Shown here one piece after another: positions 33,705-40,966 of a stretch of 40,966 bases of DNA. This DNA comes from Butyrivibrio sp. Its GTDB lineage: Bacteria; Bacillota_A; Clostridia; Lachnospirales; Lachnospiraceae. The number at the start of each line of letters is the position of its first letter. The stretch's first letter is position 1. The notes below the pieces were generated by a model that had not been told where the DNA came from, did no database searches, and was given only the letters and a program-made list of their open reading frames with translations. A program made the translations under genes and the position numbers. The DNA lies in NCBI RefSeq assembly GCF_024699075.1, contig NZ_JAILQF010000466.1, positions 1 to 40,966 of the forward strand, given 5' to 3'.

Positions 33705-33716
33705 TGAAACGTTTCA
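33705..33716. promoter_or_regulatory. LacI-type operator, perfect palindrome
   Basis: TGAAACGTTTCA, a 12-base perfect palindrome with central CG, lies 67-78 bases before the kinase gene. It is two bases shorter than a CcpA cre site, so the local LacI-type regulator is the better candidate. Between 33350 and 33782 I otherwise see the regulator's promoter, an inverted repeat GGTTTG/CAAACC (33420-33445) and a GATTCG/CGAATC hairpin. Confidence 0.6.
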
Positions 33717-33782
33717 CATTAAGGGGTAAATGCACTGATTATACCAGTAAAATAATGCAGTGACGTGAAAGGAATCATGAAA

Positions 33783-34769
33783 ATGAATGAAACTTATAAC
33801 AAAGTAACTAAAGAATCCGGATATGGTAAAAAGGTTCTTGAACTTCTTCCATGGAACAAGGTTACAGTTCCTGATGACAAGAACATTCCGCATGGTGATA
33901 TGCCGGGTGACAAGATTGAAATTGAAGATGGTCATATTAAGAAGGCAGAGATTATTTTTCCGGAACTTGTAAAGATGGTTTCTGAAGCAGCAGACTCTAA
34001 TGAATACGGAAGATGTGTCATAGCTGTCTGCGGAGGTTCAGGTGTAGGCAAGTCTGAAATCGCTTCTTTGTTGAGTTTCTATTTTAACGCTGCAGGGATT
34101 GGAAGCTATACACTTTCAGGTGATAACTATCCTCACAGAATTCCTAAATATAACGATGCAGAGCGTCTTCGTATATTCAGAGAAGCCGGAATCAGAGGAA
34201 TGGCTACAGACGGCTCAATGAATCCTGAGAATTTTGCAATTGTGCAGAAATGGCAGCAGGAAGAAGACGATGCAAATGAAGAACATGTAAATGAGTATCC
34301 ATGGTTCGGGTCATATATAGATGCGGGAAGAAAAGCTCTTTCTGAATATCTTGGAACACCTAATGAGACTGACTATGATGAAGTAAGCGCTATAATCAAA
34401 GCTTTTAAGGATGGCGCAGATACACTTACACTTCGCCGCATGGGAAGAGATGAGAGCGCTCTTTGGTATGAGAACGTAGACTTTTCTGACAAGAAGATTC
34501 TTATCATCGAATGGACTCATGGTAACAGCGATTACATAAAGGGAGTAGATGTCCCTGTTCTTCTTAACAGTACACCTGCAGAAACACTTGCTCACAGAAG
34601 ATCACGTGCAAGAGATGGTAAGGTTGACAGCGCATTTACAACACTTGTTCTTAATATAGAGCAGAGAGAACTTCACTCACAGGCACATAAAGCAAAGATT
34701 ATCATTTCCAAGGATGCTGAACTGATCACATTTAAGCAGTATTCGGAACTTATGGACAGCCAGTTTTAA
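33783..34769 (+). CDS. P-loop kinase, uridine-kinase/phosphoribulokinase-like, substrate unknown
   Basis: 328 residues from ATG at 33783, 9 bases after AAAGGA; ATG at 33777 is also possible. The first ~70 residues are a distinct N-terminal extension (ELLPWNKVTVPD). A Walker A motif GGSGVGKS is at 84-91 in VIAVCGGSGVGKSE, followed by YTLSGDNYPHRIP (a substrate-site Asp as in uridine kinase and phosphoribulokinase), a helical insertion (~125-190), LRRMGRD, and ILIIEWTHGNSDYIKGVDVPVLL as the Walker B-like strand; HRRSRARDGK would be the lid. A small-molecule kinase is therefore likely. It lies 16 bases before the phosphorylase gene, so it may phosphorylate the sugar or acid released by that enzyme. 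It is not a fructokinase of the usual families. Confidence 0.8.
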   Translation: MNETYNKVTKESGYGKKVLELLPWNKVTVPDDKNIPHGDMPGDKIEIEDGHIKKAEIIFPELVKMVSEAADSNEYGRCVIAVCGGSGVGKSEIASLLSFYFNAAGIGSYTLSGDNYPHRIPKYNDAERLRIFREAGIRGMATDGSMNPENFAIVQKWQQEEDDANEEHVNEYPWFGSYIDAGRKALSEYLGTPNETDYDEVSAIIKAFKDGADTLTLRRMGRDESALWYENVDFSDKKILIIEWTHGNSDYIKGVDVPVLLNSTPAETLAHRRSRARDGKVDSAFTTLVLNIEQRELHSQAHKAKIIISKDAELITFKQYSELMDSQF

Positions 34770-34785
34770 TAAAGTGAGGTTATAT

Positions 34786-36450
34786 ATGAATAAAAAATAT
34801 ACAGATAACGGACCAATGCTAAATGCTTATCCTGATAGCATAGGCGGAACTCTTGGTGATATAGTTTCATTCCTTGAAAAGCCTGAGCTTAAGGATGTAT
34901 TCCAGTCTTTTTACATACTTCCAAGTATCTTTAATACAGATCTTGATAGAGGCTTTTCAGTAATAGACTACAGCATCAATGAAGAACTTGGTTCTAAAGA
35001 GGATATAGAAAGGATCAAAAAGCTTGGAGTTGACCTTAAGCTTGATTTTATCCTTAATCATGCTTCAGTTCTTTCACCACAGTTTCAGGATCTTTTGAAA
35101 AATGGTGAGAAGTCCAGGTATGCAGATTTCTTCATTAACTGGAACAAGTTCTGGGATGGCTGCGGAGAGATGACCAAGGATGGATACGTTCAGCCAAGAG
35201 AAGACCTTATCAAGGATATGTTCTTTAGAAAACCGGGACTTCCGATCCTTATGGTAAGGATGCCAGATGGAAGAGATGTTCCTTACTGGAATACTTTCTA
35301 TCAGGAAGTTAAGTATCCGAGATTTGATGCAATCGATCTTCTTTCCAAGATGAATATGCAGTATCTCACTGCAGAAAAGCTTGCAGAGCGCATCAATAGT
35401 GAACTTGATGACGGAGTAAAGCCATCTGATATTAACTTTGAAGGTTTTGAAAAGTACAAAGATGCAGCAATAGACCTTCTTGAGTCCAATCGTAAATATC
35501 TTGGACAGATGGATCTTAATATAAAGTCTGACCTTGTATGGGAACATTATGACAATACATTAAGAGCTCTTTCAGAGTATGGAGCTAAGATTGTCCGTCT
35601 TGATGCATTCGCTTATGCCCCTAAGGAGCCTGGCAAGAAGAACTTCCTTAATGAGCCTGATACATGGGATGTCCTTTCTAAAGTCAGAAAGCTTGCAGAT
35701 AAATACGGAGTTACACTTCTTCCTGAGATACATGCAAGCTACGGTGAGAAGACATATAAGCAGGTAGCTGATATGGGCTATATGACTTACGACTTCTTCC
35801 TTCCGGGATTATTAATAGATGCTATTGAGAAAAAAGATGCTAAAACCCTCATGAAATGGGCAGATGAGCTCTACACAGACAAGATCCGTACAGTTAACAT
35901 GCTCGGATGTCATGACGGAATTCCGCTTCTTGATCTTAAGGGTATTCTTACAGACGAAGAGATACAGAATCTTATCGATACAGTAGTTGGAAGAGGCGGC
36001 CTTGTTAAGGATCTCCATGGCAAGAAGAACATGTATTATCAGGTCAACGCAACTTATTACAGTGCGCTTGGCGAAGATGACAAGAAGATGCTTATGGCAA
36101 GAGCTATTCAGATGTTCATGCCGGGTAAGCCTCAGGTATGGTACCTTGATCTGTTTGCAGGCAAGAACGATATCGAAGCAGTAAAACGTTCTGGTGCAGG
36201 CGGACACAAGGAGATCAACAGAACCAACATATCTCCTGATGAAATAGTTAACAGACTTAAGCAACCAGTTGTTGCTCAACAGCTTGACCTTCTCAGACTT
36301 CGTAATACATTTCCTGCATTTGGATTTGATGCAAAGTTTGCTTATAAGTGTAACGATTCATTACTCGAGATCAGCTGGGAAAATGAGGGACATACAGCAA
36401 TACTTAAAGCTGATCTTGATAAGATGGAATATGAAATTATAACGAAATAA
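34786..36450 (+). CDS. GH13_18-type disaccharide phosphorylase, non-canonical
   Basis: 554 residues from ATG at 34786, 6 bases after GAGG; a GTG at 34774 would overlap that site. It resembles sucrose phosphorylase, a retaining enzyme that splits an alpha-glucoside with phosphate to give alpha-glucose-1-phosphate: nucleophile in IVRLDAFAYAPKEPG (Asp273), acid/base in LLPEIHASYGEK (Glu314), transition-state Asp377 in GCHDGIPLLD, and YQVNATYYSALG. Two features differ from known sucrose phosphorylases as I recall them: an insertion of ~65 residues at ~177-241, and INRTNI (477-482) in place of INRHYY near the acceptor/phosphate site. The acceptor may thus not be fructose; glycerate, glycerol or a sugar phosphate are alternatives known in GH13_18. 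It is cytoplasmic, coupled to a kinase and a sugar importer. Confidence 0.85.
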   Translation: MNKKYTDNGPMLNAYPDSIGGTLGDIVSFLEKPELKDVFQSFYILPSIFNTDLDRGFSVIDYSINEELGSKEDIERIKKLGVDLKLDFILNHASVLSPQFQDLLKNGEKSRYADFFINWNKFWDGCGEMTKDGYVQPREDLIKDMFFRKPGLPILMVRMPDGRDVPYWNTFYQEVKYPRFDAIDLLSKMNMQYLTAEKLAERINSELDDGVKPSDINFEGFEKYKDAAIDLLESNRKYLGQMDLNIKSDLVWEHYDNTLRALSEYGAKIVRLDAFAYAPKEPGKKNFLNEPDTWDVLSKVRKLADKYGVTLLPEIHASYGEKTYKQVADMGYMTYDFFLPGLLIDAIEKKDAKTLMKWADELYTDKIRTVNMLGCHDGIPLLDLKGILTDEEIQNLIDTVVGRGGLVKDLHGKKNMYYQVNATYYSALGEDDKKMLMARAIQMFMPGKPQVWYLDLFAGKNDIEAVKRSGAGGHKEINRTNISPDEIVNRLKQPVVAQQLDLLRLRNTFPAFGFDAKFAYKCNDSLLEISWENEGHTAILKADLDKMEYEIITK

Positions 36451-36532
36451 CAATAAAAAACACACAATGCGACAATAATAAAATTTTAGGGTAGTGATAT
36501 TGTCGAAAATTATGCGAAAATTCGCTAAAAAC

Positions 36533-36560
36533 TTGTATATATTTCTAAGTATGGTAGTAT
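36533..36560 (+). promoter_or_regulatory. promoter of the solute-binding protein gene
   Basis: TTGTAT (36533-36538), 16 bases, TAGTAT (36555-36560) preceded by TGG. The start would be near 36567, about 25 bases before the operator at 36592. Confidence 0.5.
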
Positions 36561-36591
36561 AGTTATATAAACTAGCATAAAAACATGATAA

Positions 36592-36604
36592 TGAAACGTT
36601 ATCA
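36592..36604. promoter_or_regulatory. LacI-type operator before the binding-protein gene
   Basis: TGAAACGTTATCA shares the TGAAACGTT core with the sites at 33508 and 33705. Its place just after the predicted start fits repression by road-block. Confidence 0.55.
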
Positions 36605-36639
36605 TTCGTGATTATGCCAAATATAAAGGAGGATTTCTT

Positions 36640-37956
36640 ATGAAAAGAAAGTTACTTGCAACCCTGCTCGTAGGCACATTGGCAGTTTCCATGACAGCCT
36701 GCAGCTCATCTGACTCAAATGGAGATAGCAATCAGACTGATACCCAGCAGACTGAGGGCGAATCAACTGACACATCTGCATCAGGATCTTATGATGCTAT
36801 CCGTCTTGTAAACGGAAAACCTGAGGTTGATACTCAGCTCCAGGCACTTGCAGCAAAATATAAAGAAGAGACAGGCAATGAGATCACTATCGAGTCAATC
36901 GGTGGAGATACATCTGCAGCTGATGCTCTTAAGGGTTACTACCAGGCTGGTAACATGCCTGACATCTTCGTAGCTGAGACCAATCAGATCGGAGATTATG
37001 AACTTGCTGATCTTTCAGGAGAAGCATGGTGCGACAATACTCAGTATGAGTATGTAGATGATGAAATGGGAACAGTTGGATTCCCTTACATGGTTGAGGC
37101 AACAGCTATTGCTTATAATGCTGATGTTCTTGAAGCTGCCGGAGTAGATCCTGCATCTCTTACAAGCCCTTCAGCTTATGAAGAAGCATTTGCAACAATC
37201 GACAGCAAGAAGGATGAACTTGGTCTTACAGCTGTAATCGGTTATTGCGCAGAGCCTAATAACCTTGGATGGTCAACAGGTACACATATCTTCGCTCAGT
37301 ACCTTGATTCAGGTCTTGCAGCAGATGATACAACATACATCGACCTTCTTAATGATGGCGGTCAGATTGATGAAGCTCGTATGACAAGCTTTGCTAAGTT
37401 CATCGGACTTTTCAATCAGTATTCAGATCCTGCACTTCTTGTAGACGGAACATATGATAACCAGGTTGGTAACTTCGCAGCTGGTAAGTATGCATTCGTA
37501 ACACAGGGTTCATGGATTGGTGCTTCTCTTACAGCTAACGAGAACTACTCAGGATTTGCAGTAGGTTTCGCTCCTTATGCATTCGAAGATGGCATGGATA
37601 CAATCATTGCTGGTCCCTCATCATACTGGACAGTATATAAGGATGGTAATGTAGAGGCAGCTAAGGCATTCCTTCAGTGGTGCTCAGAAGATTCAGCTCA
37701 GAACATTCTTGTAAATGATGCTGGTTTCATCAGCCCATTTGATAACTGCCAGTATGAGCCTTCAGATCCATTTGCAGCTTCTGTTATTTCTTACATGCAG
37801 GCTGGCAAGACTTCAGGATGGCATACATTCCTTAAGAAGTCAGGTCTTGAGAACCGTACATGTCAGGTATTTGCTGACTATGCTAAGGGAACACTCGATG
37901 AGAGCGGATTCGTTACAACAATCGGTCAGGTTATCGTAGATTTCTATAGCGAATAA
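36640..37956 (+). CDS. ABC sugar-transporter solute-binding lipoprotein
   Basis: 438 residues; ATG follows AAAGGAGG. The signal peptide ends with lipobox MTAC (Cys21), followed by a Ser/Asp/Thr-rich linker (~22-48). The rest is a family-1 (MalE/MsmE-like) extracellular solute-binding protein: LQALAAKYKEETGNEITIES, YYQAGNMPDIFVAE, VGFPYMVEATAIAYNADVLE, FAAGKYAFVTQGSWIG and AAKAFLQWCSEDSA. It would capture the oligosaccharide outside the membrane for the two permeases encoded next. It has its own promoter with operator and is followed by a partial terminator, an arrangement that gives excess binding protein over permease. Confidence 0.92.
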   Translation: MKRKLLATLLVGTLAVSMTACSSSDSNGDSNQTDTQQTEGESTDTSASGSYDAIRLVNGKPEVDTQLQALAAKYKEETGNEITIESIGGDTSAADALKGYYQAGNMPDIFVAETNQIGDYELADLSGEAWCDNTQYEYVDDEMGTVGFPYMVEATAIAYNADVLEAAGVDPASLTSPSAYEEAFATIDSKKDELGLTAVIGYCAEPNNLGWSTGTHIFAQYLDSGLAADDTTYIDLLNDGGQIDEARMTSFAKFIGLFNQYSDPALLVDGTYDNQVGNFAAGKYAFVTQGSWIGASLTANENYSGFAVGFAPYAFEDGMDTIIAGPSSYWTVYKDGNVEAAKAFLQWCSEDSAQNILVNDAGFISPFDNCQYEPSDPFAASVISYMQAGKTSGWHTFLKKSGLENRTCQVFADYAKGTLDESGFVTTIGQVIVDFYSE

Positions 37957-37983
37957 ATAAGTTACAAGATATCACTTGTATTA

Positions 37984-38017
37984 AATGGGCGGCGGCCTGA
38001 TCCGCCGTCCCATTTTT
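37984..38017 (+). terminator. terminator between binding protein and permease genes
   Basis: ATGGGCGGCGG pairs with CCGCCGTCCCAT (one bulged T), followed by TTTTT. The ~240 bases after it (38018-38261) are AT-rich leader of the permease gene, with no convincing promoter box. Confidence 0.85.
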
Positions 38018-38261
38018 AAGCTGATTATGGTATTAGCTGTTTTAAAATAATCAGACTCAATTCTTTGGAATCTTAATAGGAAAAGATTATATTTTGGGAA
38101 TATTTACGGGGGGTTGTTTTACGCCAATCGTTTTGGGCCTTATTACATAATAAAGGTAACTAAAACATATTATTTGATAACTTACGATAATAATTTTTTA
38201 TTAGGTAATAAAGCGTAAAACGATGATCATTAACACCATTGAATCAAGGAGGTAAAAAAGT

Positions 38262-39314
38262 ATGAATATACTATCACCTGTGAGAAGGATTACATCGTAT
38301 GCTTGTCTCCTGGCAGGAATCGTTATGTTTGTGGCAGCACTTTTTATGGATTTTGCCGGCATAGACAATGATAACAGGGGACCATTTCTTGTTGTAGGTG
38401 CAATTCTTATCATCGCCGGTTTATATTTTTTCCCGACACTCAAACATCATAGAACAATAATCAATATACTGTTTTTGTTCCCGCTCCTTTTTACATTTGC
38501 GGTAACAGTTATCATTCCTCTTGTCCTTGGTATCTATTATTCATTTACTGACTGGACAGGAATAAAGATGACAGAATTTGTAGGCTTTGCTAACTATATT
38601 AAAATGTTCAAGCAGCCTGCGTTCATCTGGTCGATCATCCTGACCTTCCTTTTTGTAGTATTTAATATGATCCTTGTAAATCTGGTTGGTTTTATGCTTG
38701 CACTTTTGTGTACCACAAAGATCAAGGGACTTGGCTTTTTCAGAGCTGCATATTTCCTGCCTAACCTTATAGGTGGTATTGTACTTGGTTATATATGGCA
38801 GTTCGTATTTGCAAATGTTGTTACAAATCTTCTGAATCAGCAGTATTCATGGCTTGCTAATACCAATACAGCATTTATGGCTATCATAATAGTATATATC
38901 TGGCAGTATGCAGGTTATATCATGCTCATCTACATCACAGGTCTTACTACAGTACCAAGAGATGTACTTGAAGCATCTGCTATTGATGGAGCTAATGCAT
39001 GGCAGACTCTTTTCAATATAAAGATTCCTATGATAGCTTCTACTATTACAATCTGTACCTTCCTTACACTTACATCTGCATTTAAGCAGTTTGATGTTAA
39101 CCTTGCATTAACAGGTGGAACAGGTTCTATAGACTTCATGGGCAAGTATCTTACAAATGGATCAGAAATGATCGCCCTTAACATTTATACAACTGCTTTC
39201 AAGGATGACAATTATGCACTTGGACAGGCTAAGGCCGTACTGTTCTTTATCATACTTGCGACAGTATCCATAATCCAGGTAAGAATATCAAATAAGAAGG
39301 AGGTAGAAATGTAA
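38262..39314 (+). CDS. ABC sugar permease, MalF/MsmF-type
   Basis: 350 residues; ATG lies 9 bases after AAGGAGG. It has eight membrane helices: two extra N-terminal ones (~10-30 and 40-60) before the usual six. The cytoplasmic EAA loop is EASAIDGANAWQTLFNIKIP, which docks the ATPase subunit. SFTDWTGIK and FVGFANYIKMF are typical of the MalF branch (UgpA/MsmF). It forms a heterodimeric channel with the next gene, whose ATG overlaps this gene's TAA by one base. No ATP-binding subunit is encoded here, so a shared MsmX/MsmK-type ATPase from elsewhere is probably used. Confidence 0.92.
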   Translation: MNILSPVRRITSYACLLAGIVMFVAALFMDFAGIDNDNRGPFLVVGAILIIAGLYFFPTLKHHRTIINILFLFPLLFTFAVTVIIPLVLGIYYSFTDWTGIKMTEFVGFANYIKMFKQPAFIWSIILTFLFVVFNMILVNLVGFMLALLCTTKIKGLGFFRAAYFLPNLIGGIVLGYIWQFVFANVVTNLLNQQYSWLANTNTAFMAIIIVYIWQYAGYIMLIYITGLTTVPRDVLEASAIDGANAWQTLFNIKIPMIASTITICTFLTLTSAFKQFDVNLALTGGTGSIDFMGKYLTNGSEMIALNIYTTAFKDDNYALGQAKAVLFFIILATVSIIQVRISNKKEVEM

Positions 39315-40183
39315 TGAATAGAGAGCCTAAGAAATCAGTACTTTTAATTGAATTCATTATAGCTGTTTTAGTTGCAGCATATGTATTATTTCCCTTCTTT
39401 ATTGTAGTTATAAATTCGTTTAAGTATAATACAGCAATTGCAGAAGATCCTATTGGCTTTAATGGAGCTTCATTTAAACAGTTTCTGTCAAACCTTGATG
39501 GTGTAGTTAATAATGATCATTTCAAGTTCTGGAACGCATTTGGTACATCTGCAGTTATAACAATAATCTCACTTGTACTTCTCGCTTTGTTTGGCGGTAT
39601 GGCTGCATGGGTTATCTGTCGTAACAACAAAAAGGCATGGGCTAATGTTATATATTTCATATTCATAGCTTCCATGATCATTCCTTTCCAGGTTGTTATG
39701 CTTCCTCTTATATCAACCTTCCGTGATGTAGGAAAGTTTATTGATATTAAACTTTTATACTCACTTCCTGGAATAATCTTTGCATATTGCGGATTTGGCG
39801 GAGCCATGACTGTATTTATCTTAAATGGTTTTATCAAGGGTATTCCTTTCGAACTTGAAGAGGCAGCTTATATTGACGGATGTCTTCCTGAGCAGGTTTT
39901 CTTTAAGATCGTATTCCCAATGCTTAAGCCTGTTATTACAACAGTAACTATCCTTAACGGTATGTGGATATGGAACGATTTCCTTCTTCCATCACTCATG
40001 CTTGGACTTAATGGTGATGTAAAGACACTTCCTGTAGCCGTACAGGCATTTGTAGGATCTTATGTAAAAGACTGGAGTATGATCCTTACAGCAGCACTTC
40101 TTGCTATCATTCCTATGGTCATAGTATTCCTTATCGGTCAGAAGCAGATCGTACAGGGTATGGTTGATGGCGCTATTAAGTAA
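39314..40183 (+). CDS. ABC sugar permease, MalG/MsmG-type
   Basis: 289 residues, translationally coupled to the preceding permease (TAATG) with AAGGAGG before it. Six membrane helices, the first at ~12-32 (LIEFIIAVLVAAYVLFPFFI). The EAA loop is EEAAYIDGCLPEQVFFKIVFP, and NGMWIWNDFLLPSLML is a hallmark of the MalG branch. It is the second half of the sugar importer. The last gene of the operon. Confidence 0.92.
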   Translation: MNREPKKSVLLIEFIIAVLVAAYVLFPFFIVVINSFKYNTAIAEDPIGFNGASFKQFLSNLDGVVNNDHFKFWNAFGTSAVITIISLVLLALFGGMAAWVICRNNKKAWANVIYFIFIASMIIPFQVVMLPLISTFRDVGKFIDIKLLYSLPGIIFAYCGFGGAMTVFILNGFIKGIPFELEEAAYIDGCLPEQVFFKIVFPMLKPVITTVTILNGMWIWNDFLLPSLMLGLNGDVKTLPVAVQAFVGSYVKDWSMILTAALLAIIPMVIVFLIGQKQIVQGMVDGAIK

Positions 40184-40261
40184 AACAGCTTTCCAAAGAG
40201 TGATTATTGAGATATGAAATAGTCTCCATAATAGCTTCCCTATATATCTTCCTAAATTATT

Positions 40262-40291
40262 AAGAGGCGCCTGCATTGCAGACGCCTCTTT
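40262..40291. terminator. hairpin between permease and flavin-reductase-like gene
   Basis: AAGAGGCG (40262-40269) pairs with CGCCTCTT (40283-40290), with an inner CTGC/GCAG stem. U-tracts are short on both strands, so it is a likely but weak bidirectional terminator. Confidence 0.6.
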
Positions 40292-40305
40292 GCGCGATAT
40301 AGCTT

Positions 40306-40821
40306 TTATCTTATCATTATCTTCTCTATTTCGCCTATGAACATGATATGGTAGCCGCCCTTTTGATAATGTTCATCAAGGATGGATTTATCATTATAAG
40401 ATTCAGGTTCAAGCTTTTGCGTAACAAGTTTTCGGCATATAATAACATTTGAAGCTTCATCTATAAATGGAGCCTGAGTATCTTCGTCGTGGTTTATGGT
40501 AAGGCGTGCGCCCTTGATCTTATCCTCGTCTCTTCCGGAGACCATGCCCATAAATTTAAGTTCACGTTTAAATTCTACAAGATCTAAAAAACTTAAAGAA
40601 AAATATTCGGATGACTCAAGGAGCTCTCTGGTATATCTTTCTTCGCGAAGATATATGGTGATAACATGCTTGTCCCACAGAAAACCTACGCTGGCCCAAC
40701 TGGCGGTAGTAGCATTGACTTTATCTTTTGAACCTGAGGAGATAAGCATTTTGTGATCTGGTGAGAAAGTGAAGGGACCTTCCATAACATCATTTATACT
40801 GATCGGTTGGAATACATGCAT
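40306..40821 (-). CDS. flavin reductase-like (FMN-binding split barrel) protein
   Basis: 171 residues; ATG is 6 bases after AAGGAG. It matches the flavin reductase/flavoredoxin family: an N-terminal strand with DHKMLISSGSKDKVNATTASW, the SVGFLW and YTRELLESSEYFSLSFL segments that bind FMN, then a C-terminal sheet (YHIMFIGEIEKIM). Such proteins use FMN to transfer electrons or reduce flavins in anaerobes. The GTGSVVT-type HPP segment of true reductases is not evident, so its catalytic role is unsure. It stands alone. The last 145 bases of the window upstream of it show nothing beyond AT-rich sequence. Confidence 0.87.
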   Translation of the reverse strand: MHVFQPISINDVMEGPFTFSPDHKMLISSGSKDKVNATTASWASVGFLWDKHVITIYLREERYTRELLESSEYFSLSFLDLVEFKRELKFMGMVSGRDEDKIKGARLTINHDEDTQAPFIDEASNVIICRKLVTQKLEPESYNDKSILDEHYQKGGYHIMFIGEIEKIMIR

Positions 40822-40966
40822 AAAAGTCTCCTTTCAGACGGGATATTGTTAATACTATCATAGCACACAGGATGCAAATATAGTACATGCTAGTTATTAT
40901 TAATCTTTTTTATGTCGATAAAATATATGAGCTTTTCTGATAATCAGAAAAACATAAATGCATTTA

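Noticed and set aside
33705..33716. CcpA cre site
   Set aside because: The palindrome is 12 bases, two shorter than the cre consensus, and related sites cluster around one local LacI-type gene.

Overview
The window looks like chromosomal DNA of a low-to-mid GC, Gram-positive-type anaerobe of the Lachnospiraceae, most like Butyrivibrio or Pseudobutyrivibrio. This is inferred from strong AGGAGG-type ribosome sites, TTG starts, LytR-CpsA-Psr, LysM/M23 and MurA envelope genes, lipoprotein solute-binding proteins, and an extracellular GH53 galactanase with a probable galactan-binding C-terminus. No genome comparison was possible. There is no tRNA, rRNA, CRISPR array, transposase, integrase or phage gene.

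Region 1 (1-12127) is the right part of an exopolysaccharide or cell-wall-glycan cluster. It holds five GT2 glycosyltransferases (the first cut by the left edge), a phosphoglucomutase that would supply glucose-1-phosphate, an initiating polyprenyl glycosylphosphotransferase, and an LCP protein that would attach the finished glycan to the wall. No flippase or polymerase is visible. Region 2 (12330-17286) holds a small alarmone synthetase, a 15-residue-repeat coiled-coil membrane protein joined to a LysM-G5-M23 wall hydrolase, and murA.

Region 3 (17328-28251) is rich in signalling genes. It has an HD-GYP phosphodiesterase translationally coupled to a membrane acyltransferase, a hybrid histidine kinase, a diguanylate cyclase with a degenerate second GGDEF domain, and a free HPt protein. 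Inside it sits a GH53 endo-galactanase lipoprotein flanked by two related long-hairpin repeats, one about 298 bp and one about 108 bp. Region 4 (28477-32144) is mixed: a GT2-TPR protein, a small membrane export-family protein, HisC, and an orphan LytTR response regulator.

Region 5 (32339-40183) is a self-contained sugar-use locus: a LacI regulator, a P-loop kinase, a GH13_18-type disaccharide phosphorylase with an altered acceptor-site motif, a solute-binding lipoprotein and two permeases, with no ATPase gene. Copies of a TGAAACGTTTCA-like operator lie before the regulator, the kinase-phosphorylase pair and the binding protein. The pairing of a non-canonical phosphorylase with a P-loop kinase is the best candidate for an undescribed pathway here. 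A flavin-reductase-like gene closes the window.

Other recurring features are tandem repeats that start at or just after stop codons (three places), a 29-bp intergenic repeat present twice, and several bidirectional terminators between convergent genes.
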